A stretch of DNA of 64,000 nt. It comes from Planomonospora_B alba (GTDB taxonomy: Bacteria > Actinomycetota > Actinomycetes > Streptosporangiales > Streptosporangiaceae). How positions within the stretch are numbered: position 1 is the stretch's first letter; every line of letters begins with the position of its first letter. The notes beneath the pieces were generated by a model. It did no database searches. It saw only the letters and a list, made by a program, of their open reading frames with translations, and was not told the origin of the DNA. The translations under genes were made by a program, and so were the position numbers. Shown here one piece after another: positions 43,053 through 51,528 of this stretch. The stretch lies in assembly GCF_039534085.1 (NCBI RefSeq), contig NZ_BAAAUT010000003.1:124001-188000 (forward strand), in the 5' to 3' direction.

Positions 43053-44600
43053 TCAGGACTCCGCCAGAGCGGTCAGGAACCGGGCGGCGATGGGGGCGGC
43101 CGTCTCCGAGCCCGAGCCGCCGCCCTCCACGATCACCGAGAAGGCCAGGTCGCCCCGGTAGCCGATGAACCAGGCGTGCGAGGGCGGCTCGGCGCCGGAG
43201 CCGTACTCGGCGGTGCCGGTCTTGCCCGCCGTACCGGGCGGGAAGGACACCGCGCTGGCGGTGCCCTCCACCACGACCGCGGGCATCAGCGTGCGCAGGG
43301 CCCGCACCACCTCGGGTTCGAGCGTGCGCGGCTCGGCGGGGGGAAGCAGCCCGGCGTCCACCAGCCGGGGCGGGCGCCAGGAGCCGTCGGCGACGGCCGC
43401 GGCGACGGCGGCCATGTTCAGCGGGCTGGCCAGCACGCGGCCCTGGCCGATCGAGGCCGAGGCGAGGTCGGTGTCGTCCTTCGGGGCGGGGAACCGCGCC
43501 CGTACGGCGGGCACGCCCGGCTGGACCGGGGCGCCGAAGCCGAAGCCCGCGGCGACCTCGGCCAGCCGCTCCCCGCCGAGCCGCTCGACGCTCAGCCGCC
43601 CGAACGTGGTGTTGCACGAGTGGGCGAACGCCTCGCGCAGCGAGGGCGTGCCGTAGTCCTTGAATCCGGCGTTGTGGAACGGGAAGCCGCCGATGTTCTG
43701 CTCGGCCGGGCAGGCGGTGCGCTCCTCTGCGGTCATGCCGCCGGCCACCAGTGCCGAGGCGGTGACGACCTTGAACGTCGAGCCCGGCGGGTAGTGGCCG
43801 AGCAGGGCCCGGTTGAACCCGCCCGGCTTGTTGGCCGCCGCCAGGATCTCCCCGGTGGAGGGGCGGATCGCCACCAGCGAGGCGGGCTTGCCGGTGGCGG
43901 CGAGCGCGTCGGCGGCGGCGCGGTGGACCCGCAGGTCGATCGTGGTCCGCAGCTCCCGGCCGGGCCTGGCCTCGGCGGTGGCGAGGGTGGCGACCTTCGT
44001 CCTGCCCCGGACCAGGTCCACCCGGGCGGAGGAGGAGCCGGTGAGGCGGTCGCGGTAGGTCTCGCTGAGCCCCTCGACGAGCTGCTGCACCGAGCCCGGG
44101 GCGGAGGCGGTGTCGATGCGGGTGCCGTCGGCGGCCAGGACCGGGGCCCGCTCGGCCTCGACCGTCACGGCCTTGATCCGCAGGCCGGGCCCGAGCCGGG
44201 GGTGGACGGCGGCCGGGCTCCATCTCACCCGCCACGCCCGTCCGTGCTCGACCAGCGCCAGCGAGCCGTCGTAGGTCCAGTCCACCGCGCCCGTCAGCCG
44301 GGCGCGGAAGCGCACGGTCGCGCCGTCGGCGGTGTCATCGGCGGTGCCGGTGGCCTCGAAGCGGGCTCCCGTCAGCCTCAGGTCGGTGTGGAACCGCCGG
44401 TACCAGCGGTCGAAGTCGGCGGGCGCGCCGACGGTGAGCGCCCGCATCGCCGGGTGGTCCCGCCGCTCCCAGGCGGCGAGGAAGTCCCGGGCCGTCTGCC
44501 CGGGCGAGCCCTGGGTGCGCAGGGCCCACACGGCTCCGGCGGCCGTGACGGCCGCGACGAGTACGGCGGCCGCGGCGATGACGCGGTTTCCCGGCCTCAT
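43053..44600 (-). CDS. MecA_N-type class B penicillin-binding protein
   Basis: 515 residues from ATG 44600, with GGAGAGGAGG upstream. One N-terminal membrane anchor (VIAAAAVLVAAVTAAGAVWAL), an NTF2-like MecA_N domain (about 35-135, ARDFLAAWERRDHPAMRAL…FHTDLRLTGARFEATG), then a transpeptidase domain with all three active-site motifs: STFK 274-277, SCN 328-330, KTG 460-462 (GKTGTAEYG). It crosslinks peptidoglycan outside the membrane. The MecA_N architecture is shared with low-affinity PBP2a of staphylococci but also with many ordinary actinomycete PBPs. Divergent from a LysR regulator that precedes a beta-lactamase-like gene. Confidence 0.92.
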   Translation of the reverse strand: MRPGNRVIAAAAVLVAAVTAAGAVWALRTQGSPGQTARDFLAAWERRDHPAMRALTVGAPADFDRWYRRFHTDLRLTGARFEATGTADDTADGATVRFRARLTGAVDWTYDGSLALVEHGRAWRVRWSPAAVHPRLGPGLRIKAVTVEAERAPVLAADGTRIDTASAPGSVQQLVEGLSETYRDRLTGSSSARVDLVRGRTKVATLATAEARPGRELRTTIDLRVHRAAADALAATGKPASLVAIRPSTGEILAAANKPGGFNRALLGHYPPGSTFKVVTASALVAGGMTAEERTACPAEQNIGGFPFHNAGFKDYGTPSLREAFAHSCNTTFGRLSVERLGGERLAEVAAGFGFGAPVQPGVPAVRARFPAPKDDTDLASASIGQGRVLASPLNMAAVAAAVADGSWRPPRLVDAGLLPPAEPRTLEPEVVRALRTLMPAVVVEGTASAVSFPPGTAGKTGTAEYGSGAEPPSHAWFIGYRGDLAFSVIVEGGGSGSETAAPIAARFLTALAES

Positions 44601-44707
44601 GGGCGTTCCTCCTCTCCTCGTCGGCAGAGGAGACCAGAGGAACCATTCGTGTGTCCAATACTGATATATGTCGCGAAGTAATAATGAAAGAGATATCATC
44701 CCTGCTC
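44601..44707. promoter_or_regulatory. Divergent PBP/LysR control region
   Basis: AT-rich for this genome. TGATAT (44662-44667) and ATATCA (44693-44698) are inverted repeats; TACT (44659-44662) and AGTA (44677-44680) form another short dyad. ACTGATATA (44660-44668) recurs in the MATE promoter. A typical place for LysR binding. Confidence 0.5.
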
Positions 44708-45628
44708 ATGGACCTGGTGAAGCACCTGTACTACTTCACCGTCGTCGCGGAGGAACTGCACTTCGGCAACGCCGCCGTCCGGCTCGGCATGGCGCAGCCG
44801 CCGCTCAGCCAGCGCATCCGCCGACTGGAGGAGGAACTGGGCGTGCGGCTGTTCGACAGGTCCAGCCGCCAGGTGCGGCTGACCCCGGCCGGGCAGGCGC
44901 TCCTGCCCGAGGCCCGGGAGATCGTCGCCCGGGTCGAGCGGCTGCGCGCCCTCGCGGAGCGGGGCGAGGGCCAGGTCCTGCGGGTCGGGGTCCCCCCGGA
45001 CCTGGGCTCGTCGGTGATCGCCGCACTGATCGACGGGTTCCGGGAGGCGGACCGCGGGGTACGGCTCGCGCCCGCCGAGATGTGGAGCACCGACCAGGTG
45101 GCCGGACTCGCCGCCGGCACCCTCGACGTGGGCGTGGTCCGGCATCCGGTCACCGCCCCCGGCCTGAGCTTCGGCCCGGTGCTCGTCCAGCGCCCGGGGG
45201 TGGTGCTGGCCGAGTCGGACCCGCTCGCGGCCGTGTCGTCGGTGCACCTGGCCGACCTGGCCGGGCGCCGGCTCGTGCTCTTCCCCGGGGAGCCGGGCCT
45301 GCGGGAGGAGACGCTCACCGAGTGCCGCCGCCACGGGTTCGTCCCGGAGGAGGTGCACGAGGCGCAGACCCTCGGCCTGGTGATGGCCGGTACGGCCATC
45401 GCCTTCGGGCCGCGCGTGGAACTGCCCGGGCTGCGCTGGCGCCCGCTCCTGGGCGACCCCCTGAACTGGCGGATCTCCACCGCCTGGCGGGGGGAGGCGG
45501 GGCCGGCGGCCGGGGTCTTCGCTGCGGTGGCCGTACGGGTGCTGAAGGAGGAAGCCGGGATGACGGACGACGGCGCGGCGCCGGTGCGGCGGGTGCGGAC
45601 CCGCCCGGCCACGGGGTTCCTGGCATGA
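44708..45628 (+). CDS. LysR-family transcription regulator
   Basis: 306 residues from ATG 44708 (MDLVKHLYYFTVVAEELHFG); an in-frame ATG at 44684 is possible. N-terminal winged helix with NAAVRLGMAQPPLSQRIRRLEEELGVRLFDRSSRQVRLTPAG, then a periplasmic-binding-protein-like effector domain (VLRVGVPPDLGSSVIAALIDGF, LDVGVVRHPV, LVLFPGEPGLREETL). LysR proteins usually control the divergent neighbour, here the PBP gene, and themselves, as AmpR does for beta-lactamase. The hydrolase gene downstream starts after 82 nt and may be co-transcribed. Confidence 0.92.
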   Translation: MDLVKHLYYFTVVAEELHFGNAAVRLGMAQPPLSQRIRRLEEELGVRLFDRSSRQVRLTPAGQALLPEAREIVARVERLRALAERGEGQVLRVGVPPDLGSSVIAALIDGFREADRGVRLAPAEMWSTDQVAGLAAGTLDVGVVRHPVTAPGLSFGPVLVQRPGVVLAESDPLAAVSSVHLADLAGRRLVLFPGEPGLREETLTECRRHGFVPEEVHEAQTLGLVMAGTAIAFGPRVELPGLRWRPLLGDPLNWRISTAWRGEAGPAAGVFAAVAVRVLKEEAGMTDDGAAPVRRVRTRPATGFLA

Positions 45629-45710
45629 CCGGCGCGGTGGCCCGGGGGACGGGCCGGGCACGGAGGACACCCGGGACGCCCGGGAGGTCGCAGGCACGGA
45701 GGATGCGGGC

Positions 45711-46562
45711 GTGACGGACTTCGACGGGCTGTTCCGCGCGGCGGGCGTCACCGGGTTCCTGCACGCCGTGGACCTGGACACCGGGGCGGAGGTCGGGCAC
45801 GGCGCGGACGAGCCCGTGGTCCTGGCCTCGGTGTTCAAGCTGGCGCTGCTGGTGGAGTTCTTCCGGCAGGTGGACCGGGGGGAGCTGGACGCGGCCGAGC
45901 GGGTCACGGTCATGGCGGACCGCCACACCCCCGGGCCCACCGGGGTGTCGGCGATGGCCGACGACGTGACGATCTCCCTGCGCGACCTGGCCTACCTGAT
46001 GATCGCGGTGAGTGACAACACCGCCGCCGACGCCCTGATCGGCCGGGTCGGACTGGCGGCGGTCAACACCATGCTCGCCTCCTTCGGCCTGACCCGGACG
46101 TGGGTGGAGCACGACTGCGCCGGGCTGCTGGCGAGCATCGTGGAGGACACCGGGCAGGAGGACATGTCGACCGAGCCCGCGGTGGTCGCCCGCCTGCGGG
46201 TCCTCGACCCGGCCCGCACCAACCGGAGCACCCCCCGCGAGACGACGCGGCTGCTCGGCATGATCTGGCGGGACGAGGCGGCCTCGCCGGAGTCCTGCGC
46301 GTGGATGCGCCGCCTGCTGGGCCTGCAGGTCTGGCCGCACCGGCTGGCCTCGGGCTTCCCCTACGACGACGTGGCGGTCAGCGGCAAGACCGGCACGCTG
46401 CCGACGCTCCGCAACGAGGCCGGCGTGGTGGAGTACCCCGACGGGGGGCGCTACGCGGTGGCGGTCTTCACCCGCTCGTACGGCACCGCGCAGAACCAGC
46501 CGCGGGCCGACGCGGTGATCGGCACCGCGGCGCGGATCGCCGTGGAGCGGCTGCGCTCCTGA
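45711..46562 (+). CDS. Class A beta-lactamase-like serine hydrolase
   Basis: 283 residues from GTG 45711, eight bases after GGAGG. It shows SxxK as S40-VF-K43, SDN at 101-103 and KTG in SGKTGT at 224-229, the three class A landmarks in correct spacing. The canonical omega-loop motif RxxELN is not seen; the corresponding stretch reads TWVEHDCAGLL, so deacylation may differ. No signal peptide can be found at this start or upstream, unusual for a beta-lactamase. It could be a cytosolic hydrolase or amidase of the beta-lactamase fold. LysR neighbour and nearby PBP suggest beta-lactam response. Confidence 0.85.
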   Translation: MTDFDGLFRAAGVTGFLHAVDLDTGAEVGHGADEPVVLASVFKLALLVEFFRQVDRGELDAAERVTVMADRHTPGPTGVSAMADDVTISLRDLAYLMIAVSDNTAADALIGRVGLAAVNTMLASFGLTRTWVEHDCAGLLASIVEDTGQEDMSTEPAVVARLRVLDPARTNRSTPRETTRLLGMIWRDEAASPESCAWMRRLLGLQVWPHRLASGFPYDDVAVSGKTGTLPTLRNEAGVVEYPDGGRYAVAVFTRSYGTAQNQPRADAVIGTAARIAVERLRS

Positions 46563-46753
46563 TCCCGGGCGCGCCCGGAGGCAGGAGCCGGCGCGCCGCG
46601 CGGCCCGACTCCGGAACGCCCCCCGGCCCGCGCACCGCCGGGTCCGCCCCGGGGGCGGAGACCCGCGTCACGTGGCCGGCCCACATGCCGGACGGCGCCG
46701 GTGTGTGGGGACCGGGGATGACATCCGGGCGGAGCACCGCGAGGATGGGGGGC

Positions 46754-48700
46754 ATGGTTGAGGAAGGTGCGCTGCTCTGGGAACCCACCCCGGACATCAC
46801 GAAGGACGCCAAGGTCACCCGTTACATGGAGTGGCTCGGCAGGCCGATCGACTACCAAGGGCTCTGGCAGTGGTCGGTGGACAGCCCGGAGGAGTTCTGG
46901 ACCTCCGTCTGGGACTACTTCGACGTGGTGGGGGAGCGTGGTGACGGGCCCGTCATATCAGGGACGATGCCCGGCGCCGAATGGTTCACAGGGGCGACGC
47001 TGAACTACGCGGAGAACGCCCTGCGCCGCGCCGCCGCCGAGCCCGGCCGGCTCGCGGTGGTCTTCCGCGACGAGGCGGGCGCGCGGCGCACCCTCACGCT
47101 GGGTGAGCTGGCCGCCGAGGTCGCGCGGGTGCGCACCGGCCTGGCCGCGCTGGGGGTCGGCCGGGGCGACCGGGTCGCCGCCTACGCCCCGAACACGCCG
47201 GAGACGCTCGTCGCCTTCCTCGCCACCGCCTCCCTGGGGGCGATCTGGTCCTCCTGCTCGCCGGACTTCGGCGCTCCCAGCGTGATCGACCGCTTCACCC
47301 AGATCGAGCCGAAGGTGCTCCTGGCGGTGGACGGCTACGACTACAGCGGCAGGCGCTTCGACCGCTCCGGGGTCGTGGCCGACATCGCCGCCAAGCTCCC
47401 CACCCTCGCCGCGCGGGTCCGCCTGCCCTCCCCCGCAGGGGCCGCGGCGGAGCCGGGCGGGGGCGGCGGAGCCGGGCCGCGGGTGCTGGACTGGGCGGAG
47501 CTGCGCGCGGACGACGGGCCGCTGGCCTTCGAGCGGGTCGGCTTCGGCCACCCCCTGTGGATCCTGTACTCCTCCGGCACCACCGGGCTGCCCAAGCCGA
47601 TCGTGCACGGCCACGGCGGCGTGGTGCTGGAGCATCTCAAGGCGCTCTCCTTCCACCAGGACCTCGGCCCGGACGACCTGTTCTTCTGGTACACCACGAC
47701 CGGCTGGATGATGTGGAACTACCTCATCGGCGGCCTGCTGGTCGGCTCGGCGGTGCTGCTCTACGACGGCTCGGCCGCCCATCCGGCCACCGACGCCCTG
47801 TGGCGGGTGGCCGCGGAGGAGGGCGTCACCTACTTCGGCACCGGCGCGCCGTACATCATCGCCTCGATGAAGGCGGGGGTGGAGCCGGCCGGGCTGGAGC
47901 GGCTGCGCGGCCTCGGCTCGACCGGCTCGCCGCTCCCGCCGGAGGGCTTCGCCTGGGTGCACGAGAAGCTCCCGCGGGTCCAGCTCGGCTCGTTCTCCGG
48001 CGGCACCGACGTGTGCACCGGCTTCGTCGGCGCGGTGCCGCTGCTGCCGGTCCGCGCGGGCGTCATCCCCTGCCGCTGCCTGGGCGCGAAGGTGGAGTCG
48101 TTCGACCCGTCCGGCGAGCCGGTCGTCGGCGAGGTGGGCGAGCTGGTGCTGACCGTGCCGCTGCCGTCCATGCCGGTCATGTTCTGGAACGACCCCGACG
48201 GCTCGCGGTACCGGGAGAGCTACTTCGCCGACTACCCCGGCGTCTGGCGGCACGGCGACTGGATCAAGATCCTGCCCGACGGCGGCTGCGTGATCTACGG
48301 CCGCTCCGACTCGACCCTGAACCGGGGCGGCGTGCGGATGGGCACCAGCGAGTTCTACCGGGTGGTCGAGCGGTTCGAGGAGATCGCCGACAGCCTGGTG
48401 ATCGACACCGGCCAGCTCGGCCAGGAGGGGCGGCTGCTGCTCTACGTCACCATGGCCGAGGGCGCACAGCTCACCGGCGACCTGGTGGCGCGCCTGCGCG
48501 CGGCGCTGCGCACCGAGCTGTCCCCGCGGCACGTCCCCGACGAGATCACCCAGGTGCCCGGCATCCCGCGCACGCTGAGCGGCAAGAAGCTGGAGGTCCC
48601 GGTCCGCAAGATCCTCCTCGGCACCCCGGTGGAGAAGGCCGCCAACCCAGACGCCATGGCCAACCCCGAGGTCCTGGCCCACTTCACCCCGGAGTCCTGA
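46754..48700 (+). CDS. Acetoacetyl-CoA synthetase
   Basis: 648 residues, the family length; ATG 46754 chosen since MVEEGALLWEPTPDITKDAKVTRYMEWL is the usual N-terminus. ANL-superfamily motifs: WILYSSGTTGLPKPIVHGHGG (phosphate loop), TTTGWMMWNYLIGGLLVGSAVLLYDG, FGTGAPYIIASMKAG, SFSGGTDVCTGFVG, and the C-terminal SGKKLEVPVRKILLG with catalytic Lys. It activates acetoacetate to acetoacetyl-CoA with ATP for lipid or polyketide use and ketone-body salvage. The N-terminal ACAS_N linker (YQGLWQWSVDSPEEFW) agrees. Ends in a strong hairpin. Confidence 0.95.
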   Translation: MVEEGALLWEPTPDITKDAKVTRYMEWLGRPIDYQGLWQWSVDSPEEFWTSVWDYFDVVGERGDGPVISGTMPGAEWFTGATLNYAENALRRAAAEPGRLAVVFRDEAGARRTLTLGELAAEVARVRTGLAALGVGRGDRVAAYAPNTPETLVAFLATASLGAIWSSCSPDFGAPSVIDRFTQIEPKVLLAVDGYDYSGRRFDRSGVVADIAAKLPTLAARVRLPSPAGAAAEPGGGGGAGPRVLDWAELRADDGPLAFERVGFGHPLWILYSSGTTGLPKPIVHGHGGVVLEHLKALSFHQDLGPDDLFFWYTTTGWMMWNYLIGGLLVGSAVLLYDGSAAHPATDALWRVAAEEGVTYFGTGAPYIIASMKAGVEPAGLERLRGLGSTGSPLPPEGFAWVHEKLPRVQLGSFSGGTDVCTGFVGAVPLLPVRAGVIPCRCLGAKVESFDPSGEPVVGEVGELVLTVPLPSMPVMFWNDPDGSRYRESYFADYPGVWRHGDWIKILPDGGCVIYGRSDSTLNRGGVRMGTSEFYRVVERFEEIADSLVIDTGQLGQEGRLLLYVTMAEGAQLTGDLVARLRAALRTELSPRHVPDEITQVPGIPRTLSGKKLEVPVRKILLGTPVEKAANPDAMANPEVLAHFTPES

Positions 48701-48707
48701 GACGGGC

Positions 48708-48754
48708 GCGGATCACTGAAGCGCAGGTCACCGACCTGTGCTTCAGTGATCCGC
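48708..48754. terminator. Strong bidirectional terminator, 22-bp stem
   Basis: Arms at 48708-48729 (GCGGATCACTGAAGC…) and 48733-48754 pair along 22 bp with one G-T wobble, around the loop ACC. It lies just after acetoacetyl-CoA synthetase and before the convergent GNAT gene. Confidence 0.88.
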
Positions 48755-48878
48755 TGAGGCGCGGGCGGCCGGGAGACCGGGCCACGTCTCCGGCCGTGAG
48801 CAGGGTCCGCACCGTCCGTCCCCGGGCAGGGGGTCGGTCCGCCCGCGCCGTACGGCATGCGCCCGCCCCGGTGACCGC

Positions 48879-49520
48879 TCACGCCGCCGGGTCCACCCCG
48901 AAGAGGGGCAGGCAGGGGCCGAGGCCGTGGATCCCGAAACCCGGCGGAGTGGTCCAGTCCTCGCGGAACAGGCGGAAGCGCCGTGACTCGGCGGCCTCGC
49001 CCCGGCGGCTGAGGACCTCGAAGCCGTCGTCGCGGTAGCCGAGCCTGCGGGAGACCGCGAGCGAGGCGTGGTTGTCGGCGAACGCGCCGGAGGTCGCGTA
49101 GCGGGCGCCCAGGCCGTCGAAGGCCAGGTGGAGCACGGCGGTGCGCATCTCGGTGCCGATGCCCCTCCCCTGGAAGCGCCGGCCCAGCCAGGAGCCCGTC
49201 GAGACCTCCCGGGTGACAGCGAAGCCGGCACCCGCGATCTCCTGGGTCCCCACGACCCGCCCGTCCGAGACGACGACGAAGGAGCAGCCCCACCTCTCCG
49301 GCGACCAGGCCGACCACTGGCGGAACTGCCACTGGATCGTGCCGCGGGCGCGCTCGGCGGGCTCGGCGTCGGTCCAGGGGACGGCGAACGGCATGAGCTC
49401 CGGGTCGTGCACTCCCTCGGCGGCCAGGTCGGCGAGGGCGTCGAGGTCGTCGGGCGAGGGCAGGCGCAGTTCGAGCCGGGGCGTGGTCACCCGGAGCCGG
49501 AGGATCGGGAAGTGCCGCAT
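48879..49520 (-). CDS. GNAT-family N-acetyltransferase
   Basis: 213 residues from ATG 49520. RimJ/RimL-like arrangement: TTPRLELRLPSPDDLDALADLAAEGVHDPE, VVSDGRVVGTQEIAG, SWLGRRFQGRGIGTEMRTAVLHLAFDGLGA (acetyl-CoA loop Q/RxxGxG as RRFQGRGIG), then FADNHASLAVSRRLGYRDDG. It transfers acetyl from acetyl-CoA to an amine, either of a protein N-terminus or a small molecule. Not linked to a pathway by neighbours. Confidence 0.9.
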   Translation of the reverse strand: MRHFPILRLRVTTPRLELRLPSPDDLDALADLAAEGVHDPELMPFAVPWTDAEPAERARGTIQWQFRQWSAWSPERWGCSFVVVSDGRVVGTQEIAGAGFAVTREVSTGSWLGRRFQGRGIGTEMRTAVLHLAFDGLGARYATSGAFADNHASLAVSRRLGYRDDGFEVLSRRGEAAESRRFRLFREDWTTPPGFGIHGLGPCLPLFGVDPAA

Positions 49521-49750
49521 ACCGCTCGATCCTGCCGACCGGTCCGTGCCCGGTCCATCGGATTTCACCGCTGTACGGCTGGGGCCGTCCGGAGCGCGTG
49601 CCCCGGTCCCCGGGCGGCCTGACGCCCGGGCCCGCCGTCCGGGGGTCAGGCCCGCCGGCGGACCCGGCCGCGACCCGCCGCGGGAGCGGGGAGGACCGGA
49701 TCCCGGGGGAAGGTCCTCCCCATCCCCTGCGGCGCCCCCCGCGCGGGCGG

Positions 49751-51007
49751 TCAGCCGATGTACTCCCGCTGCCTGGCCGCCTGGGCGGCGACGCCGGAGA
49801 GCATCGAGCGCGCCCGCACGGCGGCGACCAGGCCGCGCGTCACCCGGCGGGCGGCGAACCGCGCGCCGTACACGGACCGCATGGCCGGGCCGAACGTGTC
49901 GGCCGCCGCCAGGCCCACGGCGAACAGGCCGCTCACCGAGGTCTCGAAGTCCTTCGTCAGCAGGGGCGAGGTCCCGGTGCGCCGGATGGCGTAGCGCAGG
50001 TTCCCGTCGAGGACGTCCATCCGCTCGACGTCCACCAGGTAGCCGGTGGCGGCGATCACGTGCTCGGTGTGGAGGGTCCGCACGCGCCCGTTCTCGTTGC
50101 GGAGGCTCAGGACCACCTCGTCGCCGCAGACCGCGCCGGCCAGCGTCTGGCCCAGGACCACCGGGACGTTCCCGTCGAACCGCCGGCGCAGCCACCACGC
50201 CCCGGCCGGTCCCAGGGCCGTGCGGACGAGGCGGTGGCGGGTGGCCGCCGGGAGGCGGCGGACGGCGCCCGGAAGCTCCGACCAGACCCACGAGCTCCAG
50301 CCGGTGCCCAGGCCGGAGACGGGGGAGAGCAGCCGCCGGAGCACGGAGGCGTCCGTCTCGGGCTCGTCGTTCCAGAGCAGGGTGTTGACCCGGGTCACCA
50401 CCCGCGGCCGGGCCCCGGCCTCCAGCAGCAGGGCCGCGGTCTCCAGGGCGGACTGCCCGGCGCCCACCACGGTGACGTCGCGGCCGGCGAACGCCGACAG
50501 GTCGTGGTGCTCGGAGCTGTGCGTGCACGCCTCGGCGGGCAGGCCGGAGAGCACGGCGGGCCGGTGGGCGAACGGCAGGAAGCCCAGCGCCAGCACGACC
50601 GCGCGGGCCATGACCGTCTGCCCCGTCGACAGGTCGACGGCGAACAGCCGTCCCTGGGCGCGGACCTCGGTCACGGAGGAGGGATCGAGGGCGTCCCCGA
50701 CGGTGCGGGCCCGGAACCACTTGCCGTAGTCGGCGTACGTCTCCGCGGGGACGGGCACGCCGTAGGCGCAGGGCAGGCCGCGCGGGCGGCAGTAGGCGTC
50801 GAGCCCGTAGCTCCGGTCCGGGTCGGCGAGGTCGGAGGCGGCCGGCTCCGACGCGAGCAGCGTCCCCCGGGGCATGTTCCGCTCCCACGTCTCCATGGGA
50901 CGGCCGTAGACGCGCACGTCCAGCCCGGCTGCGACGGCGTGGGCTCCGACGGAGAGCCCGTAGGGGCCCGCTCCGACGACGGCGACGTCGATCACCGGCG
51001 TGCGCAT
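49751..51007 (-). CDS. FAD-dependent monooxygenase-like oxidoreductase
   Basis: 418 residues; ATG 51007 preceded by AAGGAGAAG. FAD-binding GxGxxG at 12-17 (AVVGAGPYGLSVGAHA), NADPH-type second site VTVVGAGQSALETAALLLEAGA, and the late ATGY motif as VIAATGYLVDVERM. This is the pattern of flavin monooxygenases and L-lysine/L-ornithine N-hydroxylases (NAD(P)-binding, SidA/IucD-like), though no siderophore gene is adjacent. Its upstream region is long and less GC-rich, so regulated expression is plausible. Substrate unknown. Confidence 0.85.
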   Translation of the reverse strand: MRTPVIDVAVVGAGPYGLSVGAHAVAAGLDVRVYGRPMETWERNMPRGTLLASEPAASDLADPDRSYGLDAYCRPRGLPCAYGVPVPAETYADYGKWFRARTVGDALDPSSVTEVRAQGRLFAVDLSTGQTVMARAVVLALGFLPFAHRPAVLSGLPAEACTHSSEHHDLSAFAGRDVTVVGAGQSALETAALLLEAGARPRVVTRVNTLLWNDEPETDASVLRRLLSPVSGLGTGWSSWVWSELPGAVRRLPAATRHRLVRTALGPAGAWWLRRRFDGNVPVVLGQTLAGAVCGDEVVLSLRNENGRVRTLHTEHVIAATGYLVDVERMDVLDGNLRYAIRRTGTSPLLTKDFETSVSGLFAVGLAAADTFGPAMRSVYGARFAARRVTRGLVAAVRARSMLSGVAAQAARQREYIG

Positions 51008-51528
51008 ATCTTCTCCTTGTTCACTTGAATCCCCCGTAAAGGAACCGAACCGCGGTTGGCCCCTTGTTTCCAAAATGCTGCGAAAATTCTAACGCGGTCC
51101 CGTGGAAAGGCCTCGGACGCGCCGCCGGAGGTGTTTAAAGCCTCGTTTCGGGGTCCGTCTCGCCATCGCCACGGAAGGGGAGGCTCCGTCGCCGGAGCAT
51201 CGGGCGGTCCCGGCCCGGGCCCCGGTGGGGAGCCGGTCCGGCCGGTGCGGCGGCGCAGCTCCGGGCCGCGCGGCAGGCACGCGAGGGGCCGTGCCCCGCC
51301 CGCTCGGTCGTGCTCATGAATGCGCCCGCCATAATGCTTCCGTCGAACTGGGCCATCGATATGGCCGCTCACTATATAAGCTCTCCGGGGATACCGGTTA
51401 ATCGTCGGCGGCGTTTCTCTGATATGCATCGATGTCGGCCTTCACCCGCCGAGCCGGACATTTCCCCGCAGGGAGCGAGGCCGCCGCCCGGGTCCGGCGT
51501 GCGCACCCGGCACCGTGCGGCCCGGCGC
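51008..51528. other. Long intergenic region, locally AT-richer
   Basis: About 520 bases separating the monooxygenase gene from the end of the glycosyltransferase operon (same strand). It contains AT-rich patches (51020-51100 and 51320-51440, with TATATAAG at about 51372), suggesting promoter or regulatory DNA for the monooxygenase. No convincing gene was found. Confidence 0.5.

Noticed and set aside
50992..51429. 145-codon minus-strand frame upstream of the monooxygenase
   Set aside because: Biased composition, overlaps the monooxygenase start, and the region looks like regulatory DNA.
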